Shown here: positions 9,088 through 16,772 of the stretch, piece by piece | Layout: every line of letters starts with the position of its first letter | Position numbering within the stretch: position 1 is the stretch's first letter | NCBI GenBank assembly: GCA_902765215.1 | Contig: CACWZA010000002.1 | Location: forward strand, 1 to 64,000 | Direction: 5' to 3' | Origin: an uncultured bacterium | GTDB lineage: Bacteria; Cyanobacteriota; Vampirovibrionia; Gastranaerophilales; Gastranaerophilaceae | DNA length: 64,000 nucleotides | The notes under the pieces: model-generated | What the model was told of the DNA's origin: nothing | Seen by the model: only the letters and a program-made list of their open reading frames with translations | The model's database searches: none | Position numbers and translations under genes: made by a program

Positions 9088-10074
9088 TTACCAAATTTCC
9101 CTTGCTTGCATAAGTTTTTCAGTATCCTCAAAATTATGCTCTTTTACATATCTGATTACTTTCATGTTATCTTTTTCAAACTTATAAAAATCTTCCTTAT
9201 CAAATTCGTCATAATTTATGTCGATAGGGTATTTTTTTATTGTTTCAACAAATTCTTTTCTCAGTTCAGGTTTTATCCTTTGCATTCTGTCTATAAGATT
9301 GCAGGTGAAATGAGCATAATGGATTGATTTGAACTTTTCGAAATATCCTGTTTCTCTCAAAATGCTTTCAGAAAGTGAAAATGCTCTGAATACGTCAAAC
9401 GCTTTTATTCCCGTTGTTTGGGTAATCGCATCTTCCCTTTTTACGGTATAAAAATAAAGTGCTTTCGGGTAATAATATACCCTTTTTGCTTTTGTATAAA
9501 CATTATCCCAATGAGGAACGTCCTGATTATTCAAATCAAACTCAAATTTTATATCTTTTACTAAATCCGTCAGATAGAATTTTATCCATGTGGCGACAGG
9601 CACATAACGATATACAAACGGCTCTGCCGTATCTATATTGAAAGGTTTATCGCCGTATTTATCTGCAATATTTTGAAAATGCTGGCGTCTGACTTCTTCA
9701 ATACCTTCCGTTCCGCATAAATAATCAAATATTACAACATCAGAATTATGGCTTTCTGCGTAATTGAATAATTCCTCCAATGCACGTTTTTCAATAAAAT
9801 CATCGGCATCAACGAACATTGTATATTTCCCCGTAACATATTTCAGTGCGGTATTTCTTGCCTCTGAAAGCCCCTGATTATATTGGTGTATGACTTTTAT
9901 TTTAGAATGTTTTTTTGCAAATTCATCAAGTATCTCGCCCGATTTGTCGGTTGAGCCGTCATCAACACAGATAATCTCAAAATCACCCTTAAATGACTGA
10001 CCGAGTATAGAGTTTAAACATCTTGCCAAATACTTTTCAACATTATAAACAGGTACCGTTACGGAAATGTCCAT
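9088..10074 (-). CDS. GT2 family glycosyltransferase, paralogue 3
   Basis: 328 residues; first gene of the tandem trio. It has VPVYNVEKYL, DDGSTDKSGEIL and an altered metal motif FVDADDF (DADD rather than DSDD), as in the C-terminal domain of the 881-residue fusion. Upstream on the minus strand are overlapping TATACT-like -10 boxes (10101-10111) and an AAGGGAG motif about 15 bases before the ATG. The trio probably has its own promoter separate from ugd, which lies 70 bases upstream. A cytosolic enzyme with unknown sugar specificity. Confidence 0.88.
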   Translation of the reverse strand: MDISVTVPVYNVEKYLARCLNSILGQSFKGDFEIICVDDGSTDKSGEILDEFAKKHSKIKVIHQYNQGLSEARNTALKYVTGKYTMFVDADDFIEKRALEELFNYAESHNSDVVIFDYLCGTEGIEEVRRQHFQNIADKYGDKPFNIDTAEPFVYRYVPVATWIKFYLTDLVKDIKFEFDLNNQDVPHWDNVYTKAKRVYYYPKALYFYTVKREDAITQTTGIKAFDVFRAFSLSESILRETGYFEKFKSIHYAHFTCNLIDRMQRIKPELRKEFVETIKKYPIDINYDEFDKEDFYKFEKDNMKVIRYVKEHNFEDTEKLMQAREIW

Positions 10075-10144
10075 ATTCTAAATCAAGCTCCCTTGCTTTT
10101 AGTATAGTATAACGGGGCGTAATTGTCCAGAAATTGAACGATGG

Positions 10145-11443
10145 TTATCGGCCTATCTGATAACATTCAAAAGAGTTTTCTTTCAGATATTCGGCATCAT
10201 AGAGGTTTCTTCCGTCAAATATAATCGGGGTTTTCATCATCTGTTTTATTTTTTCAAAATTCGGGTGTCTGAACTCGTTCCATTCAGTCATTAAAAGCAT
10301 TGCATCCGCCCCGTCAAAAACATCATATAAAGTATCTGCAAAACTAACCCCTTTAGTTAAAACTTTTGCAGCATTCTCTTTTGCTTTAGGATCATAAGCT
10401 CTGACACTCGCGCCTGCCTCGACAAGTTTTTGTATAACAGTTATTGCAGGTGCTTCCCTTACATCGTCAGTCTTTGGTTTAAATGCCAGTCCCCAGACGG
10501 CAAAGGTTTTGCCAGTCAGGTTATCCCCAAAGCGTTTAAAGATTTTTTTCGTAAAAATTTCTCGCTGTATCTTGTTCGTATAATCAACAGATTTTATTAT
10601 AGGCATATCGCAGCCGTATTTTTCCCCTGTTTTTATCAGCGCTTTCAAATCTTTCGGGAAACAACTTCCGCCATAACCAAGCCCCGGGAAAAGAAACTTG
10701 TTCCCTATCCTTGAATCTGCGGTTATCCCCATTCTTACCATCTCGACATCTGCACCAACCTTTTCACACAGGTTCGCTATCTCGTTCATAAACGATATTT
10801 TTGTTGCCAAAAATGAATTTGATGCGTATTTTGCAAGTTCGGCAGATTTTGTGTCCATTACCATTATTCTGTTGTTTGTTCTGAAAAATGAGGTGTATAA
10901 ATCTTTCATGATTTTTGTCGCTTTATCAGACTCTGAGCCGATTATAATTCTGTCAGGATACAAAAAATCTTCGACTGCATTTCCCTGTTTTAAAAACTCA
11001 GGGTTAGAAACGACATCAAAAGGATAACTTGTATTGGCTTTTATAGTTTCCCTAATCATATCCGCTGTACCGACAGGAACGGTAGATTTATTCACAATAA
11101 CCTTATACCCGTTTAAAGATTTTCCGATTTCTTCCGCTACACTCATTACATACTGCAAATCGGCATTCCCGTCTTTATCCTGCGGAGTTCCCACCGTAAT
11201 GAAACAAACATCTGAAAATTCGACTGCCTCTTTTATATTTGAAGAAAAAGATAATCTGTTTTCTTTTGTGTTGTGTTTTATGAGTTCTTCAAGCCCCGGT
11301 TCAAATATCGGAATAAGTCCCTGTTCGAACTTTTGCAGTTTTTCTGAGTTGTTGTCAACGCAAATGACATCATTACCCATATCTGCAAGGCAGGCCCCCG
11401 TTACTAAACCGACATATCCTGTTCCTATTACCGATATCTTCAC
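10145..11443 (-). CDS. ugd: UDP-glucose 6-dehydrogenase
   Basis: Oxidises UDP-glucose to UDP-glucuronate with two NAD+. The N-terminal Rossmann motif is IGTGYVG. The family motif GYGGSCFPKD contains the catalytic Cys, residue 261 from the start chosen here. The C-terminal NAD/UDP-binding domain carries WGLAFKPKTDD. Start: a longer reading would begin at an ATG at 11461. I prefer GTG at 11443 because GTG overlaps the upstream epimerase stop as GTGA, with a GGGGG SD six bases before it, giving the normal 432 residues. It is translationally coupled to the epimerase, so the two steps from UDP-glucose to UDP-galacturonate are encoded together beside the glycosyltransferases. Confidence 0.95.
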   Translation of the reverse strand: MKISVIGTGYVGLVTGACLADMGNDVICVDNNSEKLQKFEQGLIPIFEPGLEELIKHNTKENRLSFSSNIKEAVEFSDVCFITVGTPQDKDGNADLQYVMSVAEEIGKSLNGYKVIVNKSTVPVGTADMIRETIKANTSYPFDVVSNPEFLKQGNAVEDFLYPDRIIIGSESDKATKIMKDLYTSFFRTNNRIMVMDTKSAELAKYASNSFLATKISFMNEIANLCEKVGADVEMVRMGITADSRIGNKFLFPGLGYGGSCFPKDLKALIKTGEKYGCDMPIIKSVDYTNKIQREIFTKKIFKRFGDNLTGKTFAVWGLAFKPKTDDVREAPAITVIQKLVEAGASVRAYDPKAKENAAKVLTKGVSFADTLYDVFDGADAMLLMTEWNEFRHPNFEKIKQMMKTPIIFDGRNLYDAEYLKENSFECYQIGR

Positions 11444-12390
11444 AGATTCCCCCTTCTCCATTCAACAAATTTTCTGATTCCTTCTTCAAAATTTGTTTCA
11501 GGTGAGTAGCCAAGTAAATTCTTTGCTTTTGTTATATCGCTTACAGTCTTATTGACATCACCCTGCTGGAATGGTAAATTGTTTATTTTGGCGGTTTTAC
11601 CCAAGGCTTTTTCAATCGTTGAAATTACATATTTTACGGTTACAGGATTCCCGCCGCCAAGGTTTATGATTTCATAATCGGTTTTGTCGTATTCAATAGC
11701 AGAACATATCCCTGCAATTATGTCGTCAATATAAGTATAATCTCTTAAAGCGTTTCCGTCGCCATATACGGGCAGCGGTTCGTCCTTCAGCATCAACTCG
11801 GTGAACTTTCTTATTGCCAAATCAGGGCGTTGTTTTGGCCCGTAAACTGTAAAAAGTCTTAAGCACAAAGCAGAAATCCCGTATAATTTTGAATATGTGT
11901 ATAAAAACTGTTCGCAGGCAGACTTCGTTGCCGCATACGGTGAAACAGGTTCTGATATTTTTAAATCTTCCGAAAACTTTTCTGCCGTGCAATTCCCGTA
12001 TACAGAAGAAGATGATGCAAACACAATCTTCTTTATATCAAAACTTTTCATACATTCAAGGATATTTACCGTCCCGTATATGTTTGAATTAACATATTTT
12101 AGCGGAGCTTCAATAGAAGATCTTACGCCCGCACAGGCAGCAAGATGCACTACTGTATCTATTTCGTTCTCCGAGAATATTTTGTTGAGTAACTCTTTAT
12201 TGCAAATATCGCCCTGATAGAGTTTGTAGTTCGGGTTGTTCAGGTTTGGTTCAACATTTTGCTTTTTAAGATTAACATCATAAAAATCGTTAAAATTGTC
12301 TATAACAAGCACTTTAATGCCATCTTTCAGAAGTTTATCCGAAAGGGTTGAACCTATAAAGCCTGCGCCGCCGGTTACCAATATTTGCAT
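11440..12390 (-). CDS. NAD-dependent epimerase, probably UDP-glucuronate 4-epimerase
   Basis: 316-residue extended short-chain dehydrogenase. GGAGFIGS near residue 7 binds NAD, and SSSSVYG followed by SPYAATK supplies the catalytic Ser and YxxxK. GPKQRPDLAIRKF is typical of the UDP-glucuronate/UDP-galacturonate epimerase group, and the coupled ugd gene supports that substrate. UDP-glucose 4-epimerase remains possible. Start: an upstream in-frame ATG at 12444 would add 18 residues but lies inside the promoter. ATG 12390 has a GAGGT SD and puts the Rossmann motif at the usual position. Confidence 0.88.
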   Translation of the reverse strand: MQILVTGGAGFIGSTLSDKLLKDGIKVLVIDNFNDFYDVNLKKQNVEPNLNNPNYKLYQGDICNKELLNKIFSENEIDTVVHLAACAGVRSSIEAPLKYVNSNIYGTVNILECMKSFDIKKIVFASSSSVYGNCTAEKFSEDLKISEPVSPYAATKSACEQFLYTYSKLYGISALCLRLFTVYGPKQRPDLAIRKFTELMLKDEPLPVYGDGNALRDYTYIDDIIAGICSAIEYDKTDYEIINLGGGNPVTVKYVISTIEKALGKTAKINNLPFQQGDVNKTVSDITKAKNLLGYSPETNFEEGIRKFVEWRRGNL

Positions 12391-12415
12391 AAATACCTCA
12401 CAAAAATCTATTGTG

Positions 12416-12444
12416 ATTATAGCATAAGCAAAGTGTTCAAACAA
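12416..12444 (-). promoter_or_regulatory. Promoter of the epimerase-ugd operon
   Basis: On the minus strand TTGTTT, a 17-nt spacer and extended -10 TGcTATAAT (12416-12424) precede a leader of about 20 nt with an SD. This rules out the upstream ATG as start. Confidence 0.8.
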
Positions 12445-12495
12445 ATTTCGATAGGATAAATGTGGTGGTGATGAAAGAAATGAGAATTGCCCCTC

Positions 12496-12556
12496 ACCCG
12501 CATTTGTACGAAATCAAAGATTTCTACAACTGCTCCCTCTCCAAGAGGGAGAGGGT
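12496..12556. repeat. Structured intergenic repeat, copy B
   Basis: The outer stem ACCC (12496-12499) pairs with GGGT (12553-12556). Arm 1 pairs GCATTTGT (12500-12507) with ACAACTGC (12526-12533), with one mismatch, and is capped by GAAATC-aaa-GATTTC. Arm 2 is CTCCCTCT-cca-AGAGGGAG (12533-12551). Layout and words resemble copy A at 4221-4303. Confidence 0.7.
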
Positions 12557-12568
12557 ATATATATAATC

Positions 12569-12596
12569 AAAAAAGCGGTGCTGACACCGCCTTTTA
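12569..12596 (-). terminator. Terminator of the 569-residue hypothetical gene
   Basis: Stem GCGGTG-ctga-CACCGC (12575-12590). Read on the minus strand it is followed by a T6 run, 55 bases after the stop codon. Confidence 0.85.
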
Positions 12597-12649
12597 TAAT
12601 ACCTATGTTTTTCACACTAACCACTTCCGTCAGGTGCCTATCCCTGCAC

Positions 12650-14359
12650 CTAGCTACTGAAGGTTTTGAAGCCGCTGTCAACTTCTTTGCTGACAACTTT
12701 TTGACAAGCTTCCATTTCTGTCTGCAGGGCACTTTGTTCAGTGTTCAACTGTTCAAGTTTTAATTGCAGTTGTCTGTCTTGTGCCTGTATTACTTCCGTC
12801 TTTGCGTTAATGTCTGCAACGTTCTTGTCATATTGGTCTTTGTCATAGTAGTACTGGTTCATTGCATCATTATAAGCATCTTCGTCTTTTATGGTTTCTA
12901 CATTTAATGTATAAACGACAGAGTCGTCTTCAAATTTCGCCGTTGAAAATCTCCCCGCACCATCTGTTTCCAACAACGCCTTTTTCGTTTCAGATACTTT
13001 TGTATTTACATATATTGAATCATAATATGATAATTTTGTTTGCTGGCTGTCAATACTGTTATCAGCAACAGAGTTCTTGTCGTATGCACTCAGCAAGCTT
13101 TCGTCCATATCTGCGGTTGTAGTATAGTATCTTTGTCCTGCCATAGTGAACATATAAATCGTTCCGCCGATATAGTTGCCGTTTTCATCAAAACATGCCT
13201 TCAGTCTTTCGTATGACTTTCTGTCACCTTCATTTGCACCCATATCTTTTAAAATCTGATTGAGTTCGGTGATGATAGTCATGTCGTCTTTGTACATTTC
13301 TTCTGTCAGCATTGTCAAAGGACAGTTACCTACATAAGAATAATCACCAAAAGTAGGGTGGTTTGTAGCTGACTGAGTTGTCATTGTATCGCCGACTTTT
13401 AAATCTCTCAAGGTTTCTTCAGATATGAAGTTTGTCCCGTCAGTATAATATCTGTTTAAATCTTCTTTTCGTGTTTCTATCGGCCCAAACTTAGATCGCT
13501 TTGCATCCTGTACATCTTCCAGGCAAGTGTAAACAGTATTCCCGCCTTCATCTGTTCCGCTGTAATAATGCTTGTCAGGATCATACTTCGCCCCATAGGT
13601 AAGTTTGAGTTTTCTCAGATTTTCAAGCCCTTCCGCTGTGTCACCTGAGGTGTCAACATATGTATTAAAGTCTACCGTTTTTTCTGTAGGAGGATCGGTT
13701 GACGGATCTTCCCAAGTGTGTGTGATTGAGATGTTGTCATAATCGTCAACAATTTCGTGACCTTCCGGATCTAGCGGATAGGTAATCGTAAACGTATCCG
13801 TGTCATTCTCAAACGCTGTTCTTCCGTACATTGCATCCAGCTGTTCAACAGTATCTATGCTGTCAGCCTGACTGCATAGTGTGTATGTCGTAGTGAATGT
13901 TTTACCTGCAACATTTGTCAAATCAAGCGTAAAGGTATCTTTGTCCGCATTATATGATATAGCGTTCACTGTGAAATTTCTATCCAGATTTTTTGAAAAA
14001 TGGTTTGTTTTTGTTGCCTGAACCTGCGGGTCATTCAGGTATTTTCGTTGTCCTGTATAGACATTTTCATAGTGATAACTTGTTGTTACATAGTTGTATT
14101 CTTCTTCAGGTTTTGCAAGTTGATAATAGTTTTCAAGTACAAAAGTCATATCCCCGTCTGACCAAGAGTACTGTAATCTTGTAAAATCTGTTGTATTTGG
14201 TGGGGTAGGAACGGACATTGCGAGCATTTGGTTGAATAAGTCAGCACTCTGGTTTGACAGATTTAATCTTTGTTGGTTAATCTGTTGCCCTTCGTATTCG
14301 CAGTTAGTTTTTCTTGCAGATAACTGAAGATATCGTGCCTGAGAAGCTGCTAAACCCAC
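12650..14359 (-). CDS. Large hypothetical protein with MGLAASQARY N-terminus
   Basis: 569 residues, Asp/Thr/Tyr-rich, with no signal peptide or membrane segment. The first 50 residues (MGLAASQARYLQLSARK, then EYEGQQINQQRL) are helical with an SxR...N...Q..NQ pattern. I recall this from a family of hypothetical proteins in these gut lineages, and it is loosely like N-termini of flagellar axial proteins. The middle is beta-rich. The last 70 residues (from about QYYYDKDQY) form a Gln/Glu coiled coil, so helical ends flank a variable centre as in type-III-exported axial proteins. Export is inference only. Start is GTG with an AGGA SD seven bases upstream; the promoter has a perfect TTGACA. Monocistronic. 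Confidence 0.75.
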   Translation of the reverse strand: MGLAASQARYLQLSARKTNCEYEGQQINQQRLNLSNQSADLFNQMLAMSVPTPPNTTDFTRLQYSWSDGDMTFVLENYYQLAKPEEEYNYVTTSYHYENVYTGQRKYLNDPQVQATKTNHFSKNLDRNFTVNAISYNADKDTFTLDLTNVAGKTFTTTYTLCSQADSIDTVEQLDAMYGRTAFENDTDTFTITYPLDPEGHEIVDDYDNISITHTWEDPSTDPPTEKTVDFNTYVDTSGDTAEGLENLRKLKLTYGAKYDPDKHYYSGTDEGGNTVYTCLEDVQDAKRSKFGPIETRKEDLNRYYTDGTNFISEETLRDLKVGDTMTTQSATNHPTFGDYSYVGNCPLTMLTEEMYKDDMTIITELNQILKDMGANEGDRKSYERLKACFDENGNYIGGTIYMFTMAGQRYYTTTADMDESLLSAYDKNSVADNSIDSQQTKLSYYDSIYVNTKVSETKKALLETDGAGRFSTAKFEDDSVVYTLNVETIKDEDAYNDAMNQYYYDKDQYDKNVADINAKTEVIQAQDRQLQLKLEQLNTEQSALQTEMEACQKVVSKEVDSGFKTFSS

Positions 14360-14393
14360 TGTCTCGTCCTTTCATTTTTATAGTTTTACCATG

Positions 14394-14421
14394 GTTATAA
14401 TGATTTTTTGGGGTTTGTCAA
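14394..14421 (-). promoter_or_regulatory. Promoter with consensus TTGACA for the 569-residue gene
   Basis: Minus strand: TTGACA (14416-14421), 16-nt spacer, TATAAC (14394-14399). Just upstream on the same strand is a tandem GTTGAAAC-g-GTTGAAAC and CATG-rich DNA, a possible activator site. Confidence 0.75.
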
Positions 14422-14520
14422 CATGCTATATCACCCCATAATACATGTTACATGCATGTTTCAACCGTTTCAACACCTTAGCGGTAAATTTCATTTATTT
14501 GGATGAGATGGGTTTATAAC

Positions 14521-16344
14521 TTATACAAGTGCGCCCTGTTTTTTAAACTGCATTTCATATAACATTCTGTATTGGCCGTGTTCTATATTCATCAATTCGT
14601 CATGTGTGCCGAGTTCTACAAGCTGGCCTTCGTTGATTACTGCTATTCTGTGAGCATTTTGAATGGTTGATAATCTGTGTGCAATCACAAATACAGTCTT
14701 GTTTTGGATAAGGTTATCCAGCGCCTTTTGTACAATCGCTTCAGATTTGTTATCTAATGCACTAGTTGCTTCGTCAAGAATAACTATTGGTGATTTTCTT
14801 ATCATTGCTCTTGCAATCGCGACTCTTTGTCTTTGTCCGCCCGATAATGTCGTTCCTCTTTCTCCGAGTATGGTATCAAGTCCGTCAGGCATCTCTGCAA
14901 GCATTTCTTCAAGGTGTGCTGATTTAACTGCCTGTTCAAGTTCTTCCTCAGATGCGTTAGGGTCACCCATCATTATATTTTCTCTGATTGTACCTGTGAA
15001 AAGGAAGTTATCCTGAAATACCATTGCTATATTTTTTCTCAGACTGTTGAGTGAAATATCTCTTATATCAACTCCGTCTATCGTTATTGAACCTTCATTA
15101 ACATCGTAAAATCTTGGAATAAGGTTTACAAGTGTTGATTTCCCGCCACCTGAGTTTCCGACAAGTGCTATTGTTTCACCTTTTGCAATTTCCATACTTA
15201 TATTATGAAGAACCGTCTTTTCTTCATTATACGCAAAACTTACATTGTTAAATTTAATAGAATCATTTAAACCGTCAAGTATTGCAGGGTTTTCCCTGTC
15301 ATGTATAGAAGGTTTAATGTCGAATAATTCAAATACGCGTCCCAAAGCAACGAAGATGTTTTGGATACTCGTAAGAGTGCCGCCTAAAGTCTTCATTGGT
15401 TTGTACAACAATAAAAGTGATGTTACAAACGATGCGAAATCCCCTGATGTCATCGTTCCGCTTCTGATAAGCTGTGTTCCGACAGCCAAAACGATAGCAA
15501 TACCGACAGAAGCAATTGAATACATAAGCGGAGACATCCATGCAGAGCGTTTTACTAACGACATAGCAATATCAAACGATCTGTGTACCTGACTGTTAAA
15601 AACTTTTATTCTGTCTTTCTGCAGGCAGTATGCTGAGATAACTTTGTTGCCTGCATAAGTTTCGTTGAAGTTTGTTGTCATATCGCCATTTACAACCATT
15701 GTTTGGTTAGAAGTTCGTTTGACAACCTTTCTGATAAGTGCAACAGGTACAAATGCTACGCATAAAACCGCAACTCCAACAATGGCAAGCTGCCATGAGC
15801 TGTATAACATAACAAATATTAATCCTAATGCTCCGACAAAGCTTGTGACGATGTTTTTGCATTTGTCAACAAGGTTCTTTGATGCGGTATCAGGGTCGTT
15901 TAAGTATCTTGAAATGATTATACCTGATGCGTTTTCATCATAAAAAGCAGTATCCATATATACAAAGGTTGAGAATAAATCTCTCTTTACTGCGTTAGTA
16001 ATTTTTTGGCTTGTCCAGTTTGTGAGATATGAATTTAAGTATTTGAAAAAGCCCTGTGTCATTGCAAAACCGACAACCGCAAACGGAATAACAAATGCAA
16101 GAAAATCAGGCTGTATTGAGTATGCGTGTCCAAAAAGTGAAAATTCCCACGGTTTGTTTCCAATTACAAAATCCATGTATGGTTTAAGGGAAAAAGCAAC
16201 TATACCGTCCAGTAACCCGACAGGAAGTGCAACAAGAAACCCGAGTATTACTCTGCCCATAACAGGTTTGATATAAGGGTAAACCCTTTGCAATAACCAA
16301 CTGTATCTGAATGAATTGTTTGCTTTCGTTTTACTTAATTTCAT
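14521..16344 (-). CDS. MsbA-like ABC exporter (fused membrane and ATPase domains)
   Basis: 607 residues. Residues 1-330 form a six-helix type-IV exporter transmembrane domain. The ATPase domain has GNSGGGKST near residue 395, the LSGGQRQR signature near 500, VILDEATSAL as Walker B and the IAHRLST switch histidine. The order and size match half-transporters of the MsbA/lipid flippase group, which work as homodimers in the inner membrane. In this polysaccharide and envelope context a lipid or lipid-linked glycan is the likely substrate, but peptide or drug export cannot be excluded. Upstream are TATAAT (16378-16383, minus) and an AAGGAT SD. Probably monocistronic, since both neighbouring gaps hold other signals. 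Confidence 0.88.
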   Translation of the reverse strand: MKLSKTKANNSFRYSWLLQRVYPYIKPVMGRVILGFLVALPVGLLDGIVAFSLKPYMDFVIGNKPWEFSLFGHAYSIQPDFLAFVIPFAVVGFAMTQGFFKYLNSYLTNWTSQKITNAVKRDLFSTFVYMDTAFYDENASGIIISRYLNDPDTASKNLVDKCKNIVTSFVGALGLIFVMLYSSWQLAIVGVAVLCVAFVPVALIRKVVKRTSNQTMVVNGDMTTNFNETYAGNKVISAYCLQKDRIKVFNSQVHRSFDIAMSLVKRSAWMSPLMYSIASVGIAIVLAVGTQLIRSGTMTSGDFASFVTSLLLLYKPMKTLGGTLTSIQNIFVALGRVFELFDIKPSIHDRENPAILDGLNDSIKFNNVSFAYNEEKTVLHNISMEIAKGETIALVGNSGGGKSTLVNLIPRFYDVNEGSITIDGVDIRDISLNSLRKNIAMVFQDNFLFTGTIRENIMMGDPNASEEELEQAVKSAHLEEMLAEMPDGLDTILGERGTTLSGGQRQRVAIARAMIRKSPIVILDEATSALDNKSEAIVQKALDNLIQNKTVFVIAHRLSTIQNAHRIAVINEGQLVELGTHDELMNIEHGQYRMLYEMQFKKQGALV

Positions 16345-16377
16345 ATTTTTATCCTTGTATTTATCTGTTTTTATTAA

Positions 16378-16383
16378 ATTATA
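16378..16383 (-). promoter_or_regulatory. -10 box of the ABC exporter gene
   Basis: TATAAT on the minus strand, about 34 bases before the ATG. The leader carries an AAGGAT Shine-Dalgarno sequence. Confidence 0.6.
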
Positions 16384-16508
16384 ACCTAAATAAAGGCGGT
16401 CTAGGTAAATTTTTATAAAGTTTTTATTAATAATTTATTGAATATAGTTCATCTTCATAATATTATTTCTCTCAGGTAAAGTATTGTGTAAATTAAAAGG
16501 AGGTTTCA

Positions 16509-16715
16509 ATGCCTATTAAACCTATAGGAACAGTTATTCCGAGAAAATCAAGATTATTAACCAATAGAGCAAGTGAACATATTAGAAAATCAGAACCGCA
16601 GCCGCGTACTGTTATTAACTCGTTTGAATTTCAGGCGGGATTTGTTCCGGCTCCCAAGGCTAAAGGTAGTGTTGACCATGCAAAGGTTCAGCATTTTATA
16701 GATTCTATAGTATAA
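16509..16715 (+). CDS. Small basic hypothetical protein (68 aa)
   Basis: 68 residues, rich in Arg, Lys and Pro, with no signal peptide or membrane segment and no family I recognise. Reality is supported by a near-perfect AAAAGGAGG SD six bases before the ATG and by a strong 12-bp-stem terminator right after the stop. It is a single-gene unit between the divergent ABC exporter and the convergent mannosidase. The basic composition (about 13 Lys/Arg) would suit nucleic-acid or ribosome binding, but this is only a guess. Confidence 0.75.
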   Translation: MPIKPIGTVIPRKSRLLTNRASEHIRKSEPQPRTVINSFEFQAGFVPAPKAKGSVDHAKVQHFIDSIV

Positions 16716-16729
16716 AATTGATTATGTAC

Positions 16730-16768
16730 AAAGGGCTGTCATTATTTGACAGCCCTTTATTTTTTTTG
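16730..16768 (+). terminator. Terminator of the 68-aa gene
   Basis: Perfect 12-bp stem AAAGGGCTGTCA / TGACAGCCCTTT with loop ttatt, followed by an A and eight T. Confidence 0.93.
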
Positions 16769-16772
16769 AAAA

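Noticed and set aside
12601-12649. Possible riboswitch (AGGTGC...GCACCT hairpin) after the 569-aa gene
   Set aside because: It lies at the 3' end of a gene and just before its terminator, not upstream of a gene; no known class matches.
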